In this document: positions 28,001 to 33,709 of the stretch, piece after piece
Layout of the letters: each line of letters begins with the position of its first letter
Numbering within the stretch: position 1 is the stretch's first letter
DNA from: Chryseobacterium carnipullorum
Lineage (GTDB): Bacteria; Bacteroidota; Bacteroidia; Flavobacteriales; Weeksellaceae
Assembly (NCBI RefSeq): GCF_900142785.1
Contig: NZ_FRCD01000019.1
Coordinates: forward strand, 53,385-117,384
DNA length: 64,000 nt
Direction of reading: 5' to 3'
Notes under the pieces: model-generated
Seen by the model: only the letters and a program-made list of their open reading frames with translations
Told to the model about the DNA's origin: nothing
Database searches by the model: none
Made by a program: the position numbers and the translations under genes

Positions 28001-28102
28001 ATCAGCAACACCAATAGATTCTTAAAAGGAAGTTCAATTGAGAATACAAAAATAAACCGTGCTACAGTAGAAGCATTCTGTAAATATTTAGGAGTTCTTT
28101 AA
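22031..28102 (+). CDS. Two-module NRPS with terminal reductase (A-T-C-A-T-R)
   Basis: A 2023-aa synthetase. A1 (about 20-500) has YTSGSTGVPK near 155. T1 has FHFGGNSIL near 536. The C domain (about 590-1010) has an intact HHMVTDG near 715. A2 (about 1035-1520) has an altered core HTSGTTGMPKG near 1181. T2 has LGGHSLL near 1566. The reductase begins near 1645 (LTGVTGFVG) and carries YIQSK near 1824. The reductase should release a dipeptide as aldehyde. In AusA-type enzymes with the same order, such aldehydes cyclise to pyrazinones. Hand-read pockets are D-G-V-Y-C-G-I-V-V (A1) and D-G-I-F-G-G-M-V-A (A2); neither matches a code I know. No initiating C domain or E domain is present. Domain order is firm; product is inference. 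Confidence 0.92.
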   Translation: MLKCKSILSHLEDTVHLCPSKPALIYENSTLTFEKLDIFSNQLAHYLKQRGNFSNIPLCFCLDQSLEKVIAMLAIWKAEGAYVSLDPLYPEARLQHVLEDTESPLLITTRSYAEKFSFFKGQIILIDEQKEEIKQMPESTPKYNIAEGMAYLAYTSGSTGVPKAVMAEHKGLNNFVEQFGIFLDPQKEDTALTISSSNFDGIVVDLWVPLSKGMTVFLYPDNRMVGEPLLHYIRESGITMLPYLPVSILATLPTDQPIGKLRKICTGGEAPIPSVIESWKKRTELINIYGPTETTVVVSGFKFDENHPITTIGKPLPNVDFYVLDDEMNPLPANETGELYIGGIQVARGYYNRPDLTAERFLEYKTPENKTVRVYKTGDLVRRLKDDTIEFVGRADQQVKVRGFRVEPAEIEENIRQSGLVENCIIIVKQKKDLKQLICFYKNKKNKNSYPEDIRTYLFERLPSYMIPFKFLEVESFPLTANGKIDKSVLSTDKVTEEKRKFFVAPQSPLQNLLADAWSAILGIRSIGIYDNFFHFGGNSILAYRLVSLLRREFNLSLQAADLFLYPSIHELENYITEQDNRNQTDEIDILDQYDPVPLSSQQQNLWFIDKLYGSTPYNIGVLYPMHKDVSFSILENALHRLVKKHSILRTTIEEKDNHPYVSVTNADHWLLHTQHSSDNIKNLVTIPFDLQRDYMLRAYIIYDSNTAVSLLLVMHHMVTDGWSMPLIAQEINTLYQEIINNKAGENFNPIIEYKHYAVWQSKQNIGDGITFWKEYLEDVPVLQTAHDFKKLHNHVDSGEQYQFEIDEELTENLKKISEEQSATLYMTLLSAFSLLMQYYSGQQDICIGSPSANRPHPFDKTIGYFANMLPIRIKIDGNPAFVDFLQQIRNMIPQIFRHQGVPIDIIISQVIKDRFAGHNPLFQNIFVLQDPVETSENSFPVQTEKVQWIHNKRIKFDLQFEVLQTDGKLKVNIDYSDALFKKQTIMEMAARFRYLLQSITLDPNQKIGDIDLYSAVSEKKIETQKQIEIPKTLVQMFEEQVQKTPDKTALIISGISISYRSLDEKSSCVANHLIHLGIKRGDFAACYHEQSIERIISLLGVLKAGAAYVPLDTTYPMERIKLLLEDTQPKVIIGSAKFSQIKREVNQPVYFIEDLLKNRSETILQSYCSTHTHTDLAYVIHTSGTTGMPKGVLIEHQSLGNFITEYGNLLDISEEDRTLQFSPYNFDGSVIDLWIPLTKGATVHLYPNNKLLGEHLSEFLFLHAITVIPFISPSVLSTLSQTFDLPSIRVIGTGAETCPSQVSQHWKPLVKLVNMYGPTETTVAVNEFVFDDIHPDHTIGTAINNMRLYVLDQYLRKVPAGVTGELYISGIQLSRGYLNQPELTAEKFIKNHFINEESNIYSRMYKTGDQVKTLSDGMLEYIGRSDHQVKVRGYRIELAEIENALLQIKGIKNAKVQVHKASETIKSLRAFVTGDSHISNIRSELSRKIPTYMVPNEIFTVDIIPLKSNGKIDMEALASLAQHKTAAPLEMEDEPCNEYEKVIKEIWTEVLECRIPGMEDDFFHLGGHSLLLTKMYNKLFKKFPNTITLSELYTNSTIRKQALLIEEREKNPHTLHYGLGKDPLSDEIRKDADVKHEKFKFNISIKGNFENPEEILLTGVTGFVGVNMLVELLKSTAADIYLLIRADDERAAEKRLLKAMEDQLIPLEMYDKKRVILLPGDLTKPFLGLTPQKYEDLTKTIDVVHYAGSAVNFIQPYSYMRAANVDALHTMIQFVTTYKLKQLSLLSTVGVFSWEHYFTKPAMIMENTDSTSAFKYLSRDMGYIQSKWVMEQVAQAAIRQGVPIVIFRLGYVFCHSLTGATARYQWWGLLVKTCIQLKAYPILIDQKEELVMVDFVSKAIAHIAKNSDSIGEIFHLSPEAEDNMTVMEFFELLHTELNFDLKPIPYLEWRALWENDENSPLYPLLSLFKFPAYDHKSIIEIHQNTPDFDISNTNRFLKGSSIENTKINRATVEAFCKYLGVL

Positions 28103-28114
28103 TATCGGAATACT

Positions 28115-28280
28115 TGATATGAAAAGAGCTATCATAAAAGATTTGTGAGGAAAAAAGGGAATAAATTAACTTTTCAGTTAAAATACTTACTTTAATTAAC
28201 GCATTCGCTACACAATGATATATTTAACAATAAAAACTAAAAAAAATTAACACAATTCACAAACAATTAAAACAAATAAT
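28115..28280. repeat. 166-bp direct repeat, copy B (remnant of a regulator 5' end)
   Basis: Same orientation as 14715-14880 and about 85% identical. On the minus strand it keeps codons for FMIALFIS of the AraC regulator's N-terminus, but the first ATG is changed and the rest of the gene is absent. It is therefore a truncated paralogous 5' end plus promoter. Confidence 0.85.
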
Positions 28281-28562
28281 GACTTATGTCACTTGTTCTG
28301 ATCTATACAATTTTGTATAAAAATTATATAAATAAGGCTGATAATCTGGTCAAATTGGCCAGATTATTATGCATTACACCAAACAATACTTTCCGGTTCA
28401 AAATAACCATCTATCATCAGGTTCTAAAAATATAAGGGATAGATCCTGTAAAATAGATGAAATAATCCTGAAAAACGTTGATATAGCAAAACACACCTAT
28501 TCAAAAGTATTTACATGGTCAACCAATGGTAAAAGAGAAATTACTTGAAAAACCTTCTGAAA

Positions 28563-28593
28563 AACAAAAAATCCTTACTTTTGGAAGTAAGGA
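28563..28593 (-). terminator. Intrinsic terminator of the nitroreductase operon
   Basis: A 9-bp stem (TCCTTACTT / AAGTAAGGA) with a 4-nt loop is followed on the minus strand by six T residues, about 100 bp after the nitroreductase stop. Confidence 0.7.
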
Positions 28594-28691
28594 CTATATT
28601 GAGTAACTGACAATTTTTTTTAAAAACCCAGCTGTCAGATAAAGCTGTTACACTGAATTCAAACCGGAAATTTCATTTATTTTTTTTAACT

Positions 28692-29324
28692 TTATTTAAT
28701 TTCCGTTACAAACTGTTCTATCGGTTGTCTTACTTTTTTCAATGGAAACAGCCAGTCTTCATCTGTTTTACGCCTTCCCAAAGCCAGCAATGTTACAGAC
28801 CTTAATCCCTTTTCTCTCAGTTTCAAAAACTCATCCAAACCCTCTTTATTGAAACCTTCCATTGGAGTTGCATCCACCCCTAACTGAGCCGCCGCCACAA
28901 TTGCGACCCCCATACCGATATGTGCTTGTTTTGCAGTATGGTGGTACTGTTCTTCTTCGGTGAAAGTAAGAAACAATTGTTTCAAACCAGCTACGGTATC
29001 TGCAGTGGCAGTATTGGACACCCCTCTTTCATTATTTGTGTAGTTGTACACGCTATCAATTTGTTCATCTGTAATCTTATCCCAAGACGTAAAAACAAGC
29101 AGATGCGAGCTTTCTATAATCTGTGGCTGTCCAAAAGCGATAGGCTGAATCTGTTTTTTGATTTCCGGATTACTTATTTTGACAATATGAAAAGGCTGCA
29201 GTCCTGCGGAAGTTGGCGCTAATCTCGCGGCTTCAATAATTTCGTTTACAAGAGCTTCGTCGAGTTTTTCTCCGGTCATTCTTTTGGTGGCATATCGCCA
29301 GTTCAATGCTTCTAAAATGTTCAT
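28692..29324 (-). CDS. NfsB-like nitroreductase family oxidoreductase
   Basis: A 210-aa FMN-dependent NAD(P)H oxidoreductase. The N-terminal ALNWRYATKRMTGEKLDEAL and LAPTSAGLQPFHIV are flavin-binding signatures. LGVDATPMEGFN and the ending GRRKTDEDWLFPLKKVR are typical of the NfsB group. It could reduce nitro compounds, quinones or enoates. It is the last gene of an operon with an NmrA-like oxidoreductase (15 bp upstream) and a SnoaL-like protein, mirroring the HxlR-linked operon at 18-20 kb, where a YciI-like gene holds this place. Confidence 0.88.
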   Translation of the reverse strand: MNILEALNWRYATKRMTGEKLDEALVNEIIEAARLAPTSAGLQPFHIVKISNPEIKKQIQPIAFGQPQIIESSHLLVFTSWDKITDEQIDSVYNYTNNERGVSNTATADTVAGLKQLFLTFTEEEQYHHTAKQAHIGMGVAIVAAAQLGVDATPMEGFNKEGLDEFLKLREKGLRSVTLLALGRRKTDEDWLFPLKKVRQPIEQFVTEIK

Positions 29325-29338
29325 TATGTATTGATATT

Positions 29339-30202
29339 TTATTTTAATTGATATACTTCTTTTAGAAATTCGTTAAGCGGAGCCGTAGGTCTTCCCAATA
29401 ACTTTTCTAAAATATCGCTTTTTATTTCGTACTGATGATTTTTGATGTCAGCAACTGTTCCGCTCAAAAGATAAATTGGAAAATCAGGAACACCCGCTTC
29501 TTTCAAAATATCATGAAAAGCATCTGCATCTGCGTTTATATATTGAATTTCTTTACCCGTAATTGCCTGTAATCCATTGGCAATGTCATGATATGAATAA
29601 ACATTACTCCCGGTAATGTCATAAGTTTTATTTTCGTGCCCGTCCTGAAATAATAAGTTTGCAGTTGCTTCGCCTATTTCTCTACGAAGCGCGTAGGGCA
29701 CTTTCCCATCGCCACCAGGCAAAAATATCCCCTGTTCAACTATTTTTTCTCCGGCAATAAGAGGAATGGCATCTGCATACATGGTGTTTCGCAGAAAAGT
29801 ATAAGTCAAACCTTTTTCTTTGATATAGTCTTCAGTTTGAAAATGGTCAATCATCAAATCTTTAACATGAGAAGTTTGAATATCCCTGATTCCAAGACCT
29901 GTGTAAACAATGTGTTTAATATCTGTTTTCAGAGCGGCATCTACTACATTTTTATGTTGTTCAAACCGGTTCTGTTCCATTGTAGAAATCAGTACCAACT
30001 TCTCAATACCTGCAAAAGCAGTTTCCAAACTAGCAGGATCATCAAAATTACCCATCCGAACTTCTACTCCTTTTATTTTTAGTGATGATGCTTTCTCTTC
30101 ATTTCTTGCTAAGGCAACAAATTTATCTGGGGCCGTGATTTTCAACAATTGATCGATTACACAGGATCCCAGATTTCCTGTTGCGCCTGTAATTAGAACC
30201 AT
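29339..30202 (-). CDS. NmrA-like NAD(P)-binding oxidoreductase, copy 2
   Basis: A 287-aa twin of the protein at 19035-19895. The N-terminus MVLITGATGNLGSCVIDQLL, the segments LISTMEQNRFEQHKNVVDAA, RNTMYADAI and GKVPYALRREIGEATANLL, and the C-terminus (LEKLLGRPTAP) align throughout. It is of the QorB-like type, probably quinone reducing or redox sensing. Its orientation is opposite to copy 1, so the two cassettes are inverted relative to each other across the synthetase locus. It lies between the SnoaL-like and nitroreductase genes on the same strand. Confidence 0.85.
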   Translation of the reverse strand: MVLITGATGNLGSCVIDQLLKITAPDKFVALARNEEKASSLKIKGVEVRMGNFDDPASLETAFAGIEKLVLISTMEQNRFEQHKNVVDAALKTDIKHIVYTGLGIRDIQTSHVKDLMIDHFQTEDYIKEKGLTYTFLRNTMYADAIPLIAGEKIVEQGIFLPGGDGKVPYALRREIGEATANLLFQDGHENKTYDITGSNVYSYHDIANGLQAITGKEIQYINADADAFHDILKEAGVPDFPIYLLSGTVADIKNHQYEIKSDILEKLLGRPTAPLNEFLKEVYQLK

Positions 30203-30278
30203 ATATTAACTTGTTTTTTAATTGTAGTGAAGCATCTTATATAAATGCATAAAATAAATGTAAATTAAACTTTTATAC

Positions 30279-30686
30279 TCACTGTCCTCCGGCATTTCCG
30301 CCGTATTGCTCGGGTTGTGCGGAAGTAGCAAACTCTTCCATACGGGAAATTAACCCATTCGTTACGGTGTAAACCTGTACCCAGCTATTTCTGATATGAG
30401 AGTTATCCTCATTGGAAATAAAATGCTCGTTTCCTAGAACTACGACCTTATTGCCTTCCTGAATAAATTGAGTTTTATTGAAGTACACCACTCGAAGCGC
30501 ATTGATGTTAAATTCAAAAAACATACGAACACCTTCTTTTCCTTTAAATTTTGCTGCAGGCATTATTTGGGTACCATGATAGATACATACCGCATCATCA
30601 CTGAATGTTTCAACGATTCCGTCTATGTTTTGACTGGCAAATTCCTCAAACATCTTATCGATAATTATTCTAACTTCTGTTGTCAT
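30279..30686 (-). CDS. SnoaL/NTF2-like protein, copy 2
   Basis: A 135-aa paralogue of 18548-18958, about 70% identical by eye. It shares YHGTQIMPAAKFKGKE, RMFFEFNINAL, VLGNEHFIS and the C-terminal segment EFATSAQPEQYGGNAGGQ. It heads the minus-strand SnoaL-NmrA-nitroreductase operon and diverges from the decayed HxlR gene, exactly as copy 1 diverges from the intact HxlR gene. Its own local repressor is broken, so this operon may be unregulated or controlled in trans by the intact HxlR. Confidence 0.8.
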   Translation of the reverse strand: MTTEVRIIIDKMFEEFASQNIDGIVETFSDDAVCIYHGTQIMPAAKFKGKEGVRMFFEFNINALRVVYFNKTQFIQEGNKVVVLGNEHFISNEDNSHIRNSWVQVYTVTNGLISRMEEFATSAQPEQYGGNAGGQ

Positions 30687-30728
30687 ATTTTGTTATTTAT
30701 ATTGTGGATCTCTGTATATAATTTTCAA

Positions 30729-30736
30729 CAAATTTA
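30729..30736 (-). promoter_or_regulatory. Bacteroidetes -7 box for the SnoaL-NmrA-nitroreductase operon
   Basis: TAAATTTG on the minus strand fits TAnnTTTG, 43 bp upstream of the SnoaL-like start. No clear -33 element was seen. Confidence 0.4.
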
Positions 30737-30834
30737 TAAAGATGAAAAGTTAAAAATAGCATCAGTTTCCATCTTGAAAGTAAGTGTGATATTAGAAAGA
30801 AACGTATTAATTTCACTTAATAAGAGATTCAAGT

Positions 30835-31078
30835 ATGGAAAAACAAAATGATACATTCTGCAGATTCAGAATAAATGCTGTAAAGGATAGTATGGAAATA
30901 TTAAAAGGCAAATGGAAAATACATATCATCTTATGACACGTGCCGTTTTAAATACAAGCCTATTACTGTTGAATATGATTTAACCAATTTTGGAAGGACT
31001 CCAGAACCTTTTATTGATACTATCGCACAATGGGGTATCGACTACAGAGAAACTCTTTTCGGTAAAAAAGAATTTTAA
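30835..31078 (+). pseudogene. HxlR-family regulator with internal deletion and frameshift
   Basis: It begins with an intact ATG and reads DTFCRFRINAVKDSMEILKG then KWKIHII, nearly the same as the HxlR protein at 18015-18389. It then jumps to L-MTRAVLNT, so about 45 codons covering the recognition helix are gone. After one further frame change it ends KPITVEYDLTNFG and TIAQWGIDYRETLFGKK. The DNA-binding core is missing, so it cannot work as a repressor. Position and orientation mirror the intact gene beside copy 1 of the cassette, which makes it direct evidence that the whole cassette was duplicated and then partly decayed. Confidence 0.88.
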
Positions 31079-31315
31079 TAATCCGGGGGCAATAATATAT
31101 TTTAATGTACCAAATTATATTGCAGAAAGTTCGGCTGAATGAGACAACCTGTATATCGTTGTCTTTTTTTACAGCCATAAAAAAATCTTTATCAAAATTT
31201 TATAATCTGACATTCAGTATCCGATATGGTAAGCGTAACAAGCTTATTCTGAATGAAATAAGCAGTCTGAAATTTTCTCAATATTAATCTGTGATACCCT
31301 GTCAGAATTTTAAAC

Positions 31316-31342
31316 AAAAAAAATCCCGCATTAACGGGATTT
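31316..31342 (-). terminator. Intrinsic terminator after the DUF2911 gene
   Basis: An 8-bp stem (AAATCCCG / CGGGATTT) with a 6-nt loop is followed on the minus strand by a T-run, 20 bp after the DUF2911 stop. Confidence 0.8.
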
Positions 31343-31361
31343 GAATTACTTATATTTAGAT

Positions 31362-31880
31362 TTATTTGATCTCTACAGGAACTGAGATTTTATCCCAATC
31401 CATTGTGAATCCTTTACTGTTTATTTTATACACTAAAGTTTCCTGTGTTGCTGGTAAAGCTTTTGTTTTTACATCTACACGTAAAGCATCTTTTGCTTCT
31501 TCGTATTTATAAGCACCCCATTGTTTTGGCTCTTTGTTAAAAATCGCGGTCCAGGTTCCGCTTTTTTTAGGGATCAGGAAAAAGCTGTATTTACCTGCAG
31601 GCAGCGGTTTACCCTGAACGGTGATGTTTTTATCCGTTTCGAAAGTCGTTGCTTCATTGGCACCTGCACGCCAAACTTTATCATAAGCTTCCAAACCGCC
31701 CCAGATGGTACGTCCTTTTACAGAAGGACTGCTGTAGGCAATGGTAATGGTTGCATCTTTAATTTTCCCCGTTGCAGTAGCCGGAGGGCTGGCAGGTTTT
31801 TTAGTGTCCTGGGCAAATGCATTCACTGACATCGTCATTGCAGCAAAAAGTACAGTAACAGATTTGATCATTGTTTTCAT
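31362..31880 (-). CDS. Exported DUF2911 protein
   Basis: A 172-aa protein with a signal peptide (cut after SVNAFAQ, residue about 24). The DUF2911 pattern is complete: ITIAYSSPSVKGRTIWGGL, YDKVWRAGANEATTFETDKN, LPAGKYSFFLIPKKSGTWTA and IFNKEP. The molecular role of the family is not established. It is the last gene of the PIG-L / 34-aa / symporter operon, 36 bp after the symporter stop. A 7-base tandem repeat lies in that gap, just upstream of the start codon. Confidence 0.85.
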   Translation of the reverse strand: MKTMIKSVTVLFAAMTMSVNAFAQDTKKPASPPATATGKIKDATITIAYSSPSVKGRTIWGGLEAYDKVWRAGANEATTFETDKNITVQGKPLPAGKYSFFLIPKKSGTWTAIFNKEPKQWGAYKYEEAKDALRVDVKTKALPATQETLVYKINSKGFTMDWDKISVPVEIK

Positions 31881-31887
31881 AATATAA

Positions 31888-31918
31888 TTGTTTGTTGTTT
31901 GTTGTTTGTTGTTTGTTT
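31888..31918. repeat. 7-bp tandem repeat in the leader of the DUF2911 gene
   Basis: On the minus strand about four units of AACAAAC lie between the symporter stop and the DUF2911 start, occupying the ribosome-binding region. Copy number could vary by slippage and alter spacing or translation. Confidence 0.7.
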
Positions 31919-33608
31919 ACGAATTTACTGCTTTCGGCTTATAAAACAATAACCCCATTGCCGAAAATATAATGACGGCCGCTGCCCCAATGACGTTGAG
32001 CCAAAGGAAAGAAACGATATCGAAGTTATAAACGGCAATAACCACGATTTCTGATAAAATGGCAGCAATAAATACATTTGAGCCGGTAATTTTTTTATAG
32101 TAAAATGCGACCAGAAAAATGCCCAATATCGGGCCGTAGAAAAGAGAACCCAATACATTCACCGCTTCAATAAGGGAACCCATCTGAGTAGCAAACATGG
32201 CTACACCGATTGAGAAAACACCCCAGGCTAAAGTATGCAGGCGGCTGTACTTCAGTTCCGTGGCATCATCAGGAATTTCTTTTTTAAATATCAAATGTAC
32301 ATCTTTTAATGAGCAGGCGGCAAGGGAATTCAGCGCTGCAGAAATGGAACCCCAGCTGGCCAGAAAAATGACGGCAAACAGTAAACCGATCATCCCTACA
32401 GGCAAGGTATTTTTCACGAAATACAGGAAAATATAATTGGTATCCGTTTTCTCCGCATTATAGTTTGAATGATTGATTGCTTCCTCTACCCTGCCGTGCA
32501 GTGCTTTTACCTGAGTTTGAGTGTTTTTAAAATCCTCAATTCTTTTGTTAAGCTGAGGAGAATGAGTTTCTTTCAGTTTTAGAATTTCTTTCGATTCTGC
32601 ATTAAATTGTATTTGCAGATTCTGATGTTCTTTTTCAAAAACCGCAGCCTGTTCAGGTTGTGTTTCCTTTAAATGTTGATAAGAACGTTCATTAAAATAA
32701 ATCGGAGCCGGTTTTAGGGAAAAGAATGCGAAAAGCAAAGCACCGATCAGGAGAATAGCAAACTGCATCGGAATTTTAACCAATCCGTTCAACAGCAAGC
32801 CCATTTTTGCATTGGTATTGTCTTTCGCAGTAATATATCGCCCAACCTGGCTCTGGTCTGTTCCAAAATAAGAAAGTGCCAGAAAAAAACCGCCAATCAG
32901 TCCGCTCCAGATATTGTATTTATCCTTCCAATCGAATTCTGTGGTGATGACATTGAGCTTTCCGGATTTCCCCGCCAGATAAAGCGCATCCTTAAAACCA
33001 ATTCCATTCGGCATATTCTGAATAAGCAGATATCCTGCAAAAGCCATGGTTCCCAGAATAATAAGAAACTGTAGTTTTTGGGTGTGAGCGATCGCTTTTG
33101 CACCGCCAACATAGGTATAAATCAACAGAATACCTCCTGTTAAAACATTGGTTAAATAAATGTTCCAGTTTAAAACGCTTGACAAGATGATACTCGGAGC
33201 GTAAATGCTGATCCCTGTTGATAATCCTCTGGAAAAAAGAAAAAGCAGTGAAGTGAGTACCCTTGTTTTTTTATCAAAACGGTTTTCTAAATATTCATAA
33301 GCAGTATAAACATTTAAGCGCTGAAAAATCGGGATGAAAGTGATGCAGATCACAATCATCGCCAAAGGCAACCCAAAGTAATACTGAACGAAACGCATGC
33401 CGTCTGTATAAGCCTGCCCCGGTGCTGACAAAAATGTAATGGCACTTGCCTGCGTAGCCATAATCCCTATCAGCACAATGTACCAGGGCATTTTGTTATC
33501 TGCTTTCAGGTAGGATTCGTTGCTTTTTTGGCCACGACCGATGAATACGCCGTAAACCACCACTGCAACCAGTGTAACAATAAGAACGGTCCAATCTATA
33601 CTACTCAT
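31917..33608 (-). CDS. Sodium:solute symporter
   Basis: A 563-aa transporter of the SSS family with about 13 membrane segments. MATQASAITFLSAPGQAYTD, YEYLENRFDKKTR and ALSYFGTDQSQVGRYITAKD are family motifs (Na+ and substrate binding regions). Between segments, about residues 300-375, lies an extra charged helical stretch with coiled-coil character (HLKETQPEQAAVFEKEHQNL onward) that ordinary members lack. It is coupled to the 34-aa membrane protein by an ATGA overlap and follows a PIG-L deacetylase, so it may import the sugar or glycoconjugate the deacetylase handles. Substrate unknown. Confidence 0.88.
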   Translation of the reverse strand: MSSIDWTVLIVTLVAVVVYGVFIGRGQKSNESYLKADNKMPWYIVLIGIMATQASAITFLSAPGQAYTDGMRFVQYYFGLPLAMIVICITFIPIFQRLNVYTAYEYLENRFDKKTRVLTSLLFLFSRGLSTGISIYAPSIILSSVLNWNIYLTNVLTGGILLIYTYVGGAKAIAHTQKLQFLIILGTMAFAGYLLIQNMPNGIGFKDALYLAGKSGKLNVITTEFDWKDKYNIWSGLIGGFFLALSYFGTDQSQVGRYITAKDNTNAKMGLLLNGLVKIPMQFAILLIGALLFAFFSLKPAPIYFNERSYQHLKETQPEQAAVFEKEHQNLQIQFNAESKEILKLKETHSPQLNKRIEDFKNTQTQVKALHGRVEEAINHSNYNAEKTDTNYIFLYFVKNTLPVGMIGLLFAVIFLASWGSISAALNSLAACSLKDVHLIFKKEIPDDATELKYSRLHTLAWGVFSIGVAMFATQMGSLIEAVNVLGSLFYGPILGIFLVAFYYKKITGSNVFIAAILSEIVVIAVYNFDIVSFLWLNVIGAAAVIIFSAMGLLFYKPKAVNS

Positions 33609-33709
33609 GCCCAGGATTTAGTAAACCAATAATAAAATACGATCTGCAATACTAATGCAGCTGCTAATAATACGTACCAGGTATTCCAATTTTTAAGTTG
33701 ATTGTTCAT
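33605..33709 (-). CDS. 34-aa single-pass membrane protein
   Basis: A short frame of 35 codons: MNNQLKNWNTWY, then a hydrophobic segment VLLAAALVLQIVFYYW, then FTKSWA. Its ATG overlaps the PIG-L stop by one base (TAATG) and its TGA overlaps the symporter ATG (ATGA). Such double translational coupling is strong evidence that it is a real gene. It would insert once in the inner membrane with a short positively charged tail. A role as a small subunit or stabiliser of the symporter is inferred from gene order. It is too short for usual gene callers. Confidence 0.75.
   Translation of the reverse strand: MNNQLKNWNTWYVLLAAALVLQIVFYYWFTKSWA

Larger units (their letters stand above)
28103..28691. other. 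Intergenic stretch between synthetase and nitroreductase
   Basis: Holds the copy B repeat (28115-28280), a hairpin at 28341-28367 (ATAATCTGG / CCAGATTAT) that may end the synthetase transcript, and the minus-strand operon terminator near 28563-28593. No gene is visible. Confidence 0.6.

Noticed and set aside
31105..31287. 60-codon open frame after the HxlR pseudogene
   Set aside because: Composition fits AT-rich noncoding DNA, with no start signal and no recognisable motif.
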